Positions 1-7,477 of a stretch of 36,478 bases of DNA are shown here, piece by piece. Each line of letters begins with the position of its first letter. Positions within the stretch are counted from its first letter, which is position 1. The stretch covers positions 1-36,478 of the forward strand of contig CANQNJ010000014.1 of NCBI GenBank assembly GCA_947625185.1. Direction: 5' to 3'. The stretch comes from an uncultured Clostridia bacterium (GTDB lineage: Bacteria > Bacillota > Clostridia > Christensenellales > CAG-314). Position numbers and translations under genes: made by a program. Below the pieces are notes generated by a model. It searched no databases. It saw only the letters and a program-made list of their open reading frames with translations, and was not told the DNA's origin.

Positions 1-35
1 AAAATTCGCCACAAAACACAATATATTGTGGTTTT

Positions 36-76
36 CTTGCGGTGGACTTCGGCTCCGAATCCCGTCTCCCGCTCCA
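36..76 (+). pseudogene. 3'-half remnant of a tRNA-Gly-like gene
   Basis: Positions 55-76 match the usual 3' end of bacterial tRNA-Gly: T-loop-like CCGAAT, the acceptor strand CTCCCGC, discriminator T and an encoded CCA. Upstream, CTTGC-GGTGGAC resembles the anticodon 3' side and variable region of tRNA-Gly(GCC) with a few bases deleted. The T-stem cannot form and no 5' half (D-arm, acceptor GCGGGAG) is visible, so this cannot fold as a working tRNA. It could be a decayed gene or the 3'-end fragment that integrating elements leave as an attachment site. The tRNA identity rests on remembered consensus, not on a search. Confidence 0.5.
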
Positions 77-78
77 AT

Positions 79-106
79 GCTCGGACAGAGATGTCCGAGC
101 GTTTTT
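79..106 (+). terminator. intrinsic terminator after the tRNA-like remnant
   Basis: A perfect 9-bp stem, GCTCGGACA (79-87) with TGTCCGAGC (92-100), a 4-base loop, then G and five T. It lies three bases after the encoded CCA of the tRNA-like remnant, as expected for the end of a tRNA transcript. Confidence 0.8.
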
Positions 107-119
107 CTGTATTGTGGGG

Positions 120-348
120 GATTCGGACCCGCGGAGAGCGTTAGTAAGATCCGAACCGTCTCCCGCACACATTGCCGTGCAGTCTCGAATTTGTTCTATC
201 GTTGTCGGGCGGAATATTTTTATAAATTATTATCGGCATAAAGAGAAATGATTTTAATGTTATGTTATTTTTTGCAGCAACATTTTTGCTATACCGTGAT
301 AATTCGGACGCGCTGAAAGTATTGGTACGCACCGAGTTATGTCTCCCG
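120..348 (+). repeat. two diverged copies of a ~47-bp tRNA-3'-like motif
   Basis: Copies at about 120-165 and 301-348 share ATTCGGAC at the left, a matching middle (CGC.GA.AG..TT.GTA) and a right end with CCGA followed by GTCTCCCG. The right end is shared with the tRNA-Gly-like remnant at 55-71. In the first copy TTCGGA and TCCGAA can pair, giving a small stem. Origin unknown; they look like decayed copies of one element. Confidence 0.4.
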
Positions 349-573
349 AGTACTCTCATATGTTATTGGCTGCTTCTCATTAAATATTTATGGACTTTTG
401 AGAGAAACTTATGTTTGCGCTTTCACAGATACTATAATCAAAGTAATATCCAATATGTTTTGGTTATGCGCAATTTCATTTAACTTCCTTTGCGAATTAA
501 TGCTATTTGTCAAATCTGCAAATAATAATGTTTTACAGTATAATTTTGTGTGTTAGTTTTTGTGGCATTGCGC

Positions 574-602
574 TTGCGCAAACACACTGATTGTATTATA
601 AT
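574..602 (+). promoter_or_regulatory. sigma-A-type promoter for the Nudix gene
   Basis: TTGCGC (574-579), 17-base spacer, TATAAT (597-602). It supports a transcript starting near 609 and a start codon at 657 rather than the further upstream in-frame codon at 591, which lies inside the promoter. Confidence 0.6.
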
Positions 603-656
603 TTTTTTATCACAATCATTACTTTGTCGAGTCGTATTTACAGGATAGCAAGCAAA

Positions 657-1148
657 ATGAAAGAATATTGGGATATTTATGATGAAAACAGAGTGTTTCA
701 AAACAGGACAATACGCCGAGGCGATACCTTGGCAGACGGGGAATACTATATTTGTTGCGAAGTGTGGTTTCGGAACTCCCAAGGAAAAATGTTGGTTACA
801 CAACGCAATCCCAATTTGAAGGCAGGCGGTTTATGGGAGTTTTCGGGCGGCGGTGTACTTGCGGGAGAAACGACATTGCAGGCAGCAATACGCGAAGTCA
901 AGGAAGAGATAGGCGTAGAAATAGCGGCGAATGAGTTGACTTTAATTCATACTTTTCGTCACAGAAAATACTTTATGGACGTGTATCTTGTAAAAAAAGA
1001 TTTAGACATTAGAAGTATTGTATTAGACAAAGACGAAGCGATAAATGCTAAATGGGTATCAAAAAAAGAGTTGCAAGATATGATTAAAAATCAAGAATTT
1101 GTTTATTCCGTTGCCCGGCGTTTTGATTTGCTTAATAATAGATTGTGA
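657..1148 (+). CDS. Nudix hydrolase (IDI/YfcD-like)
   Basis: A 163-residue Nudix-fold hydrolase. The full Nudix box (GX5EX7REUXEEXGU) lies at residues 65-87 with REVKEEIGV intact, so the metal-binding glutamates are present. The N-terminal YWDIYDENR followed by a TIRRGD segment is typical of the Nudix group that resembles isopentenyl-diphosphate isomerase and YfcD, in which the real substrate is usually unknown; a role in clearing damaged nucleotides is only inferred. ATG at 657 has a weak AGGA at 642-645 and fits the promoter at 574-602; an in-frame start at 591 would sit inside that promoter. Neighbours downstream also act on nucleotides. Confidence 0.8.
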   Translation: MKEYWDIYDENRVFQNRTIRRGDTLADGEYYICCEVWFRNSQGKMLVTQRNPNLKAGGLWEFSGGGVLAGETTLQAAIREVKEEIGVEIAANELTLIHTFRHRKYFMDVYLVKKDLDIRSIVLDKDEAINAKWVSKKELQDMIKNQEFVYSVARRFDLLNNRL

Positions 1149-1174
1149 AATTTTCGCACATAGGACTAACATAG

Positions 1175-1582
1175 ATGAAAGACATTTGGCAAAGGTTATA
1201 TGAAGCGGCAAGGCAGGTACAAAATTCAAGAGTTATTTCACCTTTCATCGAGGCGGGCGGAGTTGCCGCGGCGCTCGTTACAAAGGCGGGCAATATCTAT
1301 GTGGGCGTGTGCATTGATACGGCATGCACGCTCGGAATGTGCGCCGAACGCAACGCCATTGCCAATATGATAACAAACGGCGAGTGTGAAATTGACAAAA
1401 TAGTTGCCGTTATGGAGGATGGAAGCATCGGGTATCCCTGCGGCGCTTGTCGAGAATATATGATGCAGCTGTCTCCCGACAGCGGAGAAATAGAGATACT
1501 CGTCGACTATGTAAGCCGCAAAACCATACAACTTAGACAATTGATCCCCGATTGGTGGGGCAGCGAAAGTTTTAGGCAGTAA
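1175..1582 (+). CDS. cytidine deaminase-fold protein (CDA/blasticidin deaminase-like)
   Basis: A 135-residue zinc deaminase. The C-A-E motif (Cys56, Glu58) and P-C-G-A-C motif (Cys89, Cys92) supply the three zinc ligands and the proton-shuttling glutamate of the cytidine deaminase family. Its length and the MCAERNAIANM and YPCGACREYM context match the short Clostridial CDA/blasticidin-S-deaminase-like group rather than CMP or tRNA deaminases. Expected reaction: hydrolytic deamination of a cytosine nucleoside or analogue; the actual substrate is not known. It begins 26 bases after the Nudix gene, so the two are probably co-transcribed. Confidence 0.8.
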   Translation: MKDIWQRLYEAARQVQNSRVISPFIEAGGVAAALVTKAGNIYVGVCIDTACTLGMCAERNAIANMITNGECEIDKIVAVMEDGSIGYPCGACREYMMQLSPDSGEIEILVDYVSRKTIQLRQLIPDWWGSESFRQ

Positions 1583-1658
1583 AGGTCGTAAACGATGAAC
1601 GGTATGTCGTAAATTGTTCCTATTGACCAAATTCGATACCGCTGAATTTTGAATAAAT

Positions 1659-2174
1659 ATGTATATAGAACTGAAAACAGCAAGATTGTTGTTGCGACCC
1701 ATACGAATATCGGATCTTGAAACGACTCATAGATATTCCGCCGACAGAGAAGTTACCGAATATATGTATTATTTGCCCAACAAGACGGTAGAGGATACCG
1801 CAGAATTTCTTGTCGGATCAGAGTCGCAGTGGGCAACAGAAAGGCCCGACCGCTACGAGTTTGCCGTTTGTCTCGACGGCATTCACATAGGCGAGATAGG
1901 CTTGACGCGCATAGTAAATAACACATACGATATCGCTTGGATATTGGACAGGGCATATCAGGGCAACGGTTATTGTACGGAAGCGGCACATGCAGTGGTA
2001 GATTTTGCCAAGTCGATCGGCGCGGAGAAAATTATCGCCCAATGCGACGCCCGAAACGCTCCGAGCTACAACGTTATGTGCAAATTGGGCATGACGCTTG
2101 CGTCGGTCGGCACGCGTACCTATCGTGACGGGCGCGGAACGGCAAAGGAATATGTTTGTGAACTGAATTTGTGA
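1659..2174 (+). CDS. GNAT-family N-acetyltransferase (RimJ/RimL type)
   Basis: A 171-residue acetyltransferase of the RimJ/RimL branch: N-terminal ETARLLLRP-like strand (here LKTARLLLRPI), acetyl-CoA pyrophosphate loop at residues 101-108 (QGNGYCTEA), and the C-terminal ARNAPSYNVMCKLGM segment usual for this group. Acetyl acceptor unknown (protein N-terminus, amino acid or small amine). The ATG at 1659 has no visible Shine-Dalgarno sequence in the preceding 20 bases, which is unlike most genes here. It is 76 bases after the deaminase gene. Confidence 0.85.
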   Translation: MYIELKTARLLLRPIRISDLETTHRYSADREVTEYMYYLPNKTVEDTAEFLVGSESQWATERPDRYEFAVCLDGIHIGEIGLTRIVNNTYDIAWILDRAYQGNGYCTEAAHAVVDFAKSIGAEKIIAQCDARNAPSYNVMCKLGMTLASVGTRTYRDGRGTAKEYVCELNL

Positions 2175-2257
2175 TCGCCGCTATATGCGTTATGCCATTG
2201 CCCGATTATCGGACTGTTAAATACATATTTTTGAGTAAACAACAGAGAGGAATATAA

Positions 2258-2941
2258 GTGAAATACGAGGTTTTGCTATTTGACGCGGACAATACCGTGT
2301 TGGATTTCGACAAGTCGGAAGAACAGGCTTTGAAATGGACTTTTCGCGATATGGGGTGGGATTTTTCGGAAAATATCCTGTCGGTATACCGTCGTAACAA
2401 TATCGTCCAATGGCAACTCTTTGAGCAGGGCAAACTTACCAAACCGGAAGTGCTTATCAACCGATTTGTCAATACTTTCAAAGAACTTAACTTGCCGCTT
2501 GACGAAGTTGACAAAACGTCGGATATGTACGAAGAATATCTGAAAAAAGGTTTTTTCACGGTACCTTATGCCGAGGAAGTATTGAGACGGTTACAGCCTG
2601 CTTACAAAATGTATGTCGTCAGCAACGGTGTGGTATCTATACAAAACAGCCGTATGAAAGGCAGCGGTCTCGAACAATTCTTTCTTGGGCGATTTGTCTC
2701 GGAAGAGGTAGGCTTTCCCAAGCCGCAAAAACAATACTTTGACTATTGCTTTGAACATATCGGCGATATTGACAAGTCGAAAGTTCTTATTATCGGCGAC
2801 AGCCTTACAAGCGATATACGCGGCGGCATAAACGCAGGGATAGACACCTGTTGGTTCAATCCGAATCATCTTGTCAACAACTCGACGGCAAAGCCGACAT
2901 ACGAAATAGACGACTTGCGCAAATTGTACAATATTGTCTGA
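2258..2941 (+). CDS. HAD-family noncanonical pyrimidine nucleotidase (YjjG/YfnB type)
   Basis: A 227-residue HAD phosphatase. Motif I is DADNT (residues 9-13, nucleophile Asp9 and acid Asp11), motif II is SNG (122-124), the conserved lysine is in GFPKP (around 155) and motif IV is GDSLTSD (180-186). The LFDADNTVLDF opening is characteristic of the YjjG/YfnB group, which removes phosphate from noncanonical pyrimidine nucleotides. A cap domain fills residues 17-90. The start is GTG with a good GAGAGG site at 2244-2250. Context (Nudix, deaminase, RdgB) fits nucleotide-pool hygiene. Confidence 0.85.
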   Translation: MKYEVLLFDADNTVLDFDKSEEQALKWTFRDMGWDFSENILSVYRRNNIVQWQLFEQGKLTKPEVLINRFVNTFKELNLPLDEVDKTSDMYEEYLKKGFFTVPYAEEVLRRLQPAYKMYVVSNGVVSIQNSRMKGSGLEQFFLGRFVSEEVGFPKPQKQYFDYCFEHIGDIDKSKVLIIGDSLTSDIRGGINAGIDTCWFNPNHLVNNSTAKPTYEIDDLRKLYNIV

Positions 2942-3329
2942 CAGCGCGCCAATTGCGCAGCACAAGCGTTTGCAATTATATCTGAAAAATATTTCTATGC
3001 AATGCGTCTACTTGCGATATGCTTTATTCGGGTGTCGGCGATAGTAGAGCATCGGGCAAGTAGTGGCGAAAGATATTTGATGTAATACTTTCCCGCGCGC
3101 TAACTGCTTAGACATTGCGTGTTTATTCGCGGACTTGCGGGCGTGACATCAGAAACTTTCTGATATTGTCCCCTCAATCGGTTGGAAAGTTCGATTCGAC
3201 TGACGATTATCTTTTAATTTGATCTACATAAGGCAGAATATATGTTGGATCTCGCGTTCGTTGCAAAAAAAACTCCTATGAAAATTTTATCATAGGAGAT
3301 TTGCTGTTATAGATTATTTTTTGTTCGGG
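2942..3329. other. gene-free gap with an rdgB terminator
   Basis: No coding sequence supported. It contains the - strand terminator at 3265-3298 and a small 6-bp hairpin at 3148-3164 with no T-tract. Nothing else recognised. Confidence 0.5.
3265..3298 (-). terminator. intrinsic terminator of rdgB
   Basis: A perfect 9-bp inverted repeat, CTCCTATGA (3273-3281) and TCATAGGAG (3290-3298), followed on the - strand by eight T (3265-3272). It is 32 bases past the rdgB stop. Confidence 0.85.
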
Positions 3330-3914
3330 TCACATACGTCGTGATATTTTGTTTAATAAATCGTTGAGCGCTCTGCCTCGGTGACTTACGGTAAGTTTTT
3401 CATCGGCGGAGGCTTCTCCGAAAGTCTTGTTCAATTCGGTAGAGAAAAAGATACTGTCGTAACCGAAACCGTTGTCGCCTCGTTCCTCGGTAAGGATATA
3501 TCCGTCTACGCGACCTTTGCCGCAGACTATCTCGCCGTCGGGGTAGAGCAGGATTGCCACAGTTTCAAAATGCGCGGCTCGGTCTGTTACGCCTTCCATT
3601 TCCGAAAGCAGTTTGCGTCTGTTTGCTTCGCCGTTGTGAAGGACGGCATATCGTGCGGAATGAACGCCCGGACGCCCGTTGAGCGCGTCTACGCATAGTC
3701 CCGTATCGTCGGCGAGGACGGGTTTGTCCGTAAGCATTGCAACGGAGCGCGCCTTTATCAGTGCGTTTTCGTAAAAATCTTTGCCCGTCTCATCGGGATC
3801 GCATACTATCCCTTCGTCGTCCAAAGTGGAGATATTGTCGAAAAACGGCGACAGCGATAATTTTATTTCTTCGATCTTATGTTTGTTGTTACTTGCTATC
3901 AGTAGATTTTTCAT
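3330..3914 (-). CDS. rdgB: XTP/dITP diphosphatase (RdgB/HAM1)
   Basis: A 194-residue inosine-triphosphate pyrophosphatase that hydrolyses XTP, ITP and dITP to monophosphates and diphosphate, keeping deaminated purines out of nucleic acids. Family motifs are all present: SNNKHK (8-13), ADDTGL (68-73), PGVHSARYA (82-90), GDNGFGYDSIF (146-156) and SHRGRAL (177-183). Length is normal. Its start lies 26 bases inside the upstream membrane-protein gene, so the two are translationally coupled, and it ends in a clear terminator. Confidence 0.95.
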   Translation of the reverse strand: MKNLLIASNNKHKIEEIKLSLSPFFDNISTLDDEGIVCDPDETGKDFYENALIKARSVAMLTDKPVLADDTGLCVDALNGRPGVHSARYAVLHNGEANRRKLLSEMEGVTDRAAHFETVAILLYPDGEIVCGKGRVDGYILTEERGDNGFGYDSIFFSTELNKTFGEASADEKLTVSHRGRALNDLLNKISRRM

Positions 3915-4353
3915 TGTTTGCTTCGTAAAAAACTATATTGGGATTTCGCGACATAAGCAAAGTCTTAAAGTCGTCATAACGCTTGGGACTTATCATTATC
4001 GCAGCGATCACTGGGTCGGGACCTTTCCAAAGATAGCTGATATAGAATACATTGTTCTCTATAACTATGTTGAGGATCTTGTCAAGTCTGATCCTGTTGC
4101 TCAGCATATCTACAAATGCGATATTGAGATGCAGGTAAGCGTCGTCCACTTTGTAATGAATGGTGCCGAAGAGTAACGACACAAGCAGCGTCAACGAACA
4201 CATGCTCACAAGAATGGTGGATTGAGCCGTCGTTATCTCGATATGCACGCCTGCGAAGGCAAGAATGCCTACTACCAACCCGATCAAACTTAAAGCGGCA
4301 ATGATCCAGAGAAAAATTCTTATTGTAAGTGTTGATACAAAATGAAATCTCAT
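3889..4353 (-). CDS. small membrane protein, two helices plus PH-like domain
   Basis: A 154-residue protein of unknown function. Two strongly hydrophobic segments (about residues 10-35 and 45-63) are followed by a soluble part with alternating strands (HYKVDDAYLHLN ... RIRLDKI ... ISPKRYDDF), which looks like the bacterial PH-like domains found in small Clostridial membrane proteins. Its 3' end overlaps rdgB by 26 bases. The start codon at 4353 lies six bases after a good -10 box, so the mRNA is probably leaderless, and no Shine-Dalgarno sequence is present. A similar architecture occurs in the gene at 18210. Confidence 0.6.
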   Translation of the reverse strand: MRFHFVSTLTIRIFLWIIAALSLIGLVVGILAFAGVHIEITTAQSTILVSMCSLTLLVSLLFGTIHYKVDDAYLHLNIAFVDMLSNRIRLDKILNIVIENNVFYISYLWKGPDPVIAAIMISPKRYDDFKTLLMSRNPNIVFYEANNEKSTDSK

Positions 4354-4359
4354 ATTTAT

Positions 4360-4388
4360 AGTATAGCAAAAATTTGCGTCAATGTAAA
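4360..4388 (-). promoter_or_regulatory. promoter for the membrane protein-rdgB pair
   Basis: Read on the - strand: TTTACA (4388-4383), 17-base spacer, TATACT (4365-4360). Only six bases separate the -10 box from the ATG at 4353, which places transcription start at or next to the start codon. Confidence 0.55.
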
Positions 4389-4444
4389 CATATTGGCAGA
4401 TTCCGAACGAAATTTTGCAATTATGTATATGAAAGGAGCGGTGG

Positions 4445-5434
4445 GTGAAATTTATCGACTATGACGCGCTTAACAAAAATGCGCTTTATTTCAAGAAAAT
4501 TTTGGGCGAAGTCAAGCTGTGTGCCGTACTTAAAAATAACGCCTACGGACACGGTCTGTACAGGGTGGCTTCTCATCTGGTGTCGACGGCGGACTGTTTT
4601 GCGGTGGGGAGTACGGACGAAGCGGAAACGATATATTCGCTAAGAAAAGATATTATCATTTTGCTTCCGCAAAACGAATGTAACTCATTGCGCGCCGTAA
4701 AGAAAGGATTTATTCTCACGGCAGATAGCTTCGATACGTTGGATACAGTCCGTTGTGCCGCCGCAAAAATCGGCATAAAAGCGCGCGTACATTTGAAAAT
4801 AGACAGCGGAATGTCTCGATTGGGATTTCGGTATGAACAATTGGCGGACCTGGCAAACAACTTGGACGATAACATTGCCGTCGAGGGAATTTTTTCTCAT
4901 TTTTATGGTGACAGCGTTGCAGACTGTGATAAACAATTGGGTTATTTTGAAAAGTGCGTTGGTTTCTTGAAAAAATATTTTCCGAACGCGACCTGTCATA
5001 TAGCGAATACCGCCGCCGCGTTGCTGTCGTCCGAATATCATCTTGATATGGTGCGAGTAGGATTGGGTTTGTTCGGTTACGGTTCGGAGGAGCTTCTGCC
5101 CGTAAAGTCGGTTTTTGCGCAAGTGATAGCCGTCAGAAAAATTACTGCGGGTGACGTTGTCGGATACGGCGCAAAATATGTCGCGCCGAGGGATACGGTG
5201 ATCGCGGTGTTGAATATCGGCTACGCTAACGGTCTTGCGCGCTCTCTTGTCGGTTCTTTTGTAAAAATCAACGGCGTTTTATTGCCGATAGTCGCAATAT
5301 GTATGGCAATGACATTGGTGGACGCAGGCGATACGAACGTCAACGTGGAGGATATCGCGACAGTGCTTGACAAGGACGTGAATATAGCAAACGATGAGGT
5401 AATTATTTACGAATTGTTGTGTAATTTGCAATAA
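4445..5434 (+). CDS. alr: alanine racemase, short and divergent
   Basis: PLP-dependent interconversion of L- and D-alanine for peptidoglycan. Visible family marks: PLP lysine in LKNNAYGHG (Lys30), SRLGF (124-128), HIANTAA (185-191), VRVGLGLFGYG (203-213), catalytic tyrosine in GYGAKY (Tyr241) and NIGYANG (258-263). Two features are abnormal: the CMD(Q) segment reads CMAM (286-289), losing the conserved Asp, and the protein stops at 329 residues, right after YELLCN, without the RVPR segment and the PLP-phosphate tyrosine that follow it in typical ~370-residue enzymes. The GTG start has an AAAGGAG site seven bases upstream. The rsmD gene follows after 18 bases. Confidence 0.8.
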   Translation: MKFIDYDALNKNALYFKKILGEVKLCAVLKNNAYGHGLYRVASHLVSTADCFAVGSTDEAETIYSLRKDIIILLPQNECNSLRAVKKGFILTADSFDTLDTVRCAAAKIGIKARVHLKIDSGMSRLGFRYEQLADLANNLDDNIAVEGIFSHFYGDSVADCDKQLGYFEKCVGFLKKYFPNATCHIANTAAALLSSEYHLDMVRVGLGLFGYGSEELLPVKSVFAQVIAVRKITAGDVVGYGAKYVAPRDTVIAVLNIGYANGLARSLVGSFVKINGVLLPIVAICMAMTLVDAGDTNVNVEDIATVLDKDVNIANDEVIIYELLCNLQ

Positions 5435-5452
5435 TGTTGTAAAATATATTCG

Positions 5453-5986
5453 ATGAGAGTAATTACGGGAAAATACAAGGGCAGAAAACTTGTCGCTCCG
5501 CGTGACGAGGCGCGTCCGACTTTGGACAGAATGAAGGAAACTTTGTTCAATATCCTCAACCCGAGGCTGAACGGCGCGACGGTCGTGGACCTTTTCGCCG
5601 GCTCGGGGCAGTTGGCGATAGAAAGTCTGAGCAGAGGCGCCGCGCGCGCAATATTATGCGACAACAGCAGGGACGCGTTGGCGGCGATACGGAGCAATTT
5701 CGATAAGATAGGAGTCGAACCGCAAATTGTATTCGGAGACTTTCGCGATTGTCTTAACCGTCTTGGTTGTCAAGCCGATATTTTTTTCGTAGACCCTCCC
5801 TACAAATCGAATTATTACGACGAAGTTCTCGGTATAATAAGCGACAAGAACCTCTTGTCGGAGCGCGGAGTCGTGGTGTGCGAACACGCGGCGAACGATT
5901 TTCTCCCGGAACAAGCGGGAGACCTTGTCTGCTACGATCGCCGCAAAATCGGCACGGTCGAATTCTGTTTTTACAAAAGGAGCTAA
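5453..5986 (+). CDS. rsmD: 16S rRNA (guanine966-N2)-methyltransferase RsmD
   Basis: A 177-residue Rossmann-fold methyltransferase that modifies G966 of 16S rRNA using S-adenosylmethionine. The SAM-binding stretch DLFAGSGQLAIE (46-57) and the catalytic DPPY motif (114-117) are intact, as is the N-terminal RVITGKYKGRKL typical of RsmD (YlbH). It is followed after two bases by coaD, the same pairing as ylbH-ylbI in Bacillus. Confidence 0.93.
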   Translation: MRVITGKYKGRKLVAPRDEARPTLDRMKETLFNILNPRLNGATVVDLFAGSGQLAIESLSRGAARAILCDNSRDALAAIRSNFDKIGVEPQIVFGDFRDCLNRLGCQADIFFVDPPYKSNYYDEVLGIISDKNLLSERGVVVCEHAANDFLPEQAGDLVCYDRRKIGTVEFCFYKRS

Positions 5987-5988
5987 CA

Positions 5989-6465
5989 ATGCGTATAGGA
6001 GTATTTGCGGGATCTTTCTGCCCGATCACAAACGGACACGTAAACGCCATAGAAAAGGCGGCTCGGCTTGTGGACAAGCTGTATGTGGTCGTCGGCGTCA
6101 ACTTTGACAAAAATTATGCAATCCCCCTCGACGCGCGTTTGGAAACGGTGCGTAAGGCAATTTTGCATATATCCAATGCCGAGGCGGTTGCATACGGCGG
6201 TATGATGACGGATTTTTGCAAAGAAACAGGCGCGACCGTTATGATCAAGTCCATACGAAACGCCTTGGACCTTCAATCCGTCATCGATCTCTGCGATATA
6301 AACAGGGGTTATTGGGACGGAGAAACGGTATTTGTTGTGGGCGATAAGGAATACAGACATATATCAAGCTCTCTTGTGAGAGAGTTGGCAAGTCTTAATA
6401 GAGACTATTCGCAATACGTGCCGCAGTGCTGCCTGTGCGATATAAAAAAATACTTGGATAAATAG
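5989..6465 (+). CDS. coaD: phosphopantetheine adenylyltransferase
   Basis: A 158-residue nucleotidyltransferase making dephospho-CoA from ATP and 4'-phosphopantetheine. The adenylyl-transfer motif is GSFCPITNGH (8-17), with the HxGH-type His17, and the C-terminal ISSSLVRE (125-132) is present; length is normal. Two substitutions are unusual: Cys11 instead of the Asp of GxFDP, and KSIR instead of RGLR near residue 87-90. The ATG at 5989 has an AAAAGGAG site; upstream in-frame codons lie inside rsmD. Confidence 0.93.
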   Translation: MRIGVFAGSFCPITNGHVNAIEKAARLVDKLYVVVGVNFDKNYAIPLDARLETVRKAILHISNAEAVAYGGMMTDFCKETGATVMIKSIRNALDLQSVIDLCDINRGYWDGETVFVVGDKEYRHISSSLVRELASLNRDYSQYVPQCCLCDIKKYLDK

Positions 6466-6467
6466 AT

Positions 6468-7460
6468 ATGTTTTCGGAACAAAAAACATTGAAATCGCCC
6501 TGCGAATACAAAAAATTGTTGCCGTTGACGTCGGAACTCGCCTTGCGCAAACGTTTTTTTGACGACGCTTTGAAGAAGAATTTCACGTCGCGCAAAAAGT
6601 TTGTGGTTGTGTGCGGACCGTGTTCGGCTGACGATCCCGAGGCAATGTCTGATTATCTGCGGCGTTTGAAGAAGGTCTCGGATGATTCTTCCGATCTTAT
6701 GGTCGTGGCGAGGATATATACGTCCAAACCGCATTCCAACGGAGCGGGATACAAAGGAGCCGCATTTCATCTTGCCACCGATGAAAAAATAGACATCGAC
6801 GACGGAATATGCCGTTGCCGCCGTATGATGCTGGATTGTCTGCGAGAGGGACTGCCCGTTGCGGACGAGTTGCTGTATCCGCAACTGTACGAGTATTTCG
6901 ACGATCTTGTAAGCTATTGGTTTGTAGGCGCAAGAAGTTCCGAGGATACTCTGCATCGGGATATTGCATCGGGATTGGATGTTTGCTGCGGAGTCAAGAA
7001 CGCGACGGACGGCAGTGTGGACAAGGCAGTCGACTCGGTTTATGCAGTAAGCAGACCGTGCGTTTTTCCGTATGGCGGCAAACAAGTCGCCACCGACGGG
7101 TGCAAATATGCTCATATCGTACTGCGAGGGGGTTACAATAACGGGGAGTATACTTCTAATATTTCTTCGGCAGACGTTGCCAAGGCAAAAGACGCATTGC
7201 GCTCGCTATATTTGAACGATTTTGTTATGGCGGACTTGAATCACGCCAACAGTTGCAAGCGTGCAGAGCGTCAGGCTCTTAATGCACGCATTGCATTGGA
7301 AGGCGGCGCGGACGGAGTAATGATAGAAAGCTACTTAAATGCGGGCGGGCTGTCCTCGTCTTACGGAACCTCTCAGACTGATGACTGTCTCGACATCGAA
7401 TCGACCGAACGATTGCTTCAATATCTGAATGATCGTTTCGGCGCGAAATCGATTGATTGA
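6468..7460 (+). CDS. aroF: 3-deoxy-7-phosphoheptulonate (DAHP) synthase, class I
   Basis: First enzyme of the shikimate pathway, condensing phosphoenolpyruvate and erythrose 4-phosphate. The 330-residue protein matches the AroFGH type along its length: GPCS with the metal-binding Cys (50-53), the PEP-binding arginine (Arg82), GARSSED (154-160), HAN (259-261), the metal glutamate in IESYL (Glu287) and aspartate in TDDC (around 305). The erythrose-phosphate motif KPRT reads KPHS (87-90), an unusual but not unknown change. Starts two bases after coaD, an odd partner, and ends convergent to ylbJ. The paralogue letter (F/G/H) cannot be decided. Confidence 0.88.
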   Translation: MFSEQKTLKSPCEYKKLLPLTSELALRKRFFDDALKKNFTSRKKFVVVCGPCSADDPEAMSDYLRRLKKVSDDSSDLMVVARIYTSKPHSNGAGYKGAAFHLATDEKIDIDDGICRCRRMMLDCLREGLPVADELLYPQLYEYFDDLVSYWFVGARSSEDTLHRDIASGLDVCCGVKNATDGSVDKAVDSVYAVSRPCVFPYGGKQVATDGCKYAHIVLRGGYNNGEYTSNISSADVAKAKDALRSLYLNDFVMADLNHANSCKRAERQALNARIALEGGADGVMIESYLNAGGLSSSYGTSQTDDCLDIESTERLLQYLNDRFGAKSID

Positions 7461-7477
7461 CTGCCGTACGTTTTTTA

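Larger units (their letters stand above)
1..573. other. gene-free region with tRNA-like remnant and terminator
   Basis: I see no credible coding sequence here; the short open frames have no ribosome site and no recognisable protein. It holds a tRNA-Gly-like 3' remnant (36-76), a strong hairpin terminator (79-106) and two more distant copies of the same 3' motif (around 151-165 and 332-348). The rest is AT-rich with no clear signal until the promoter at 574. Confidence 0.6.

Noticed and set aside
120..348. Spaced repeats considered as a CRISPR-like array
   Set aside because: Only two or three copies, strongly diverged and irregularly spaced; no cas genes.
591..656. Upstream extension of the Nudix protein
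   Set aside because: The extra codons overlap the -10 box and are not family-like.
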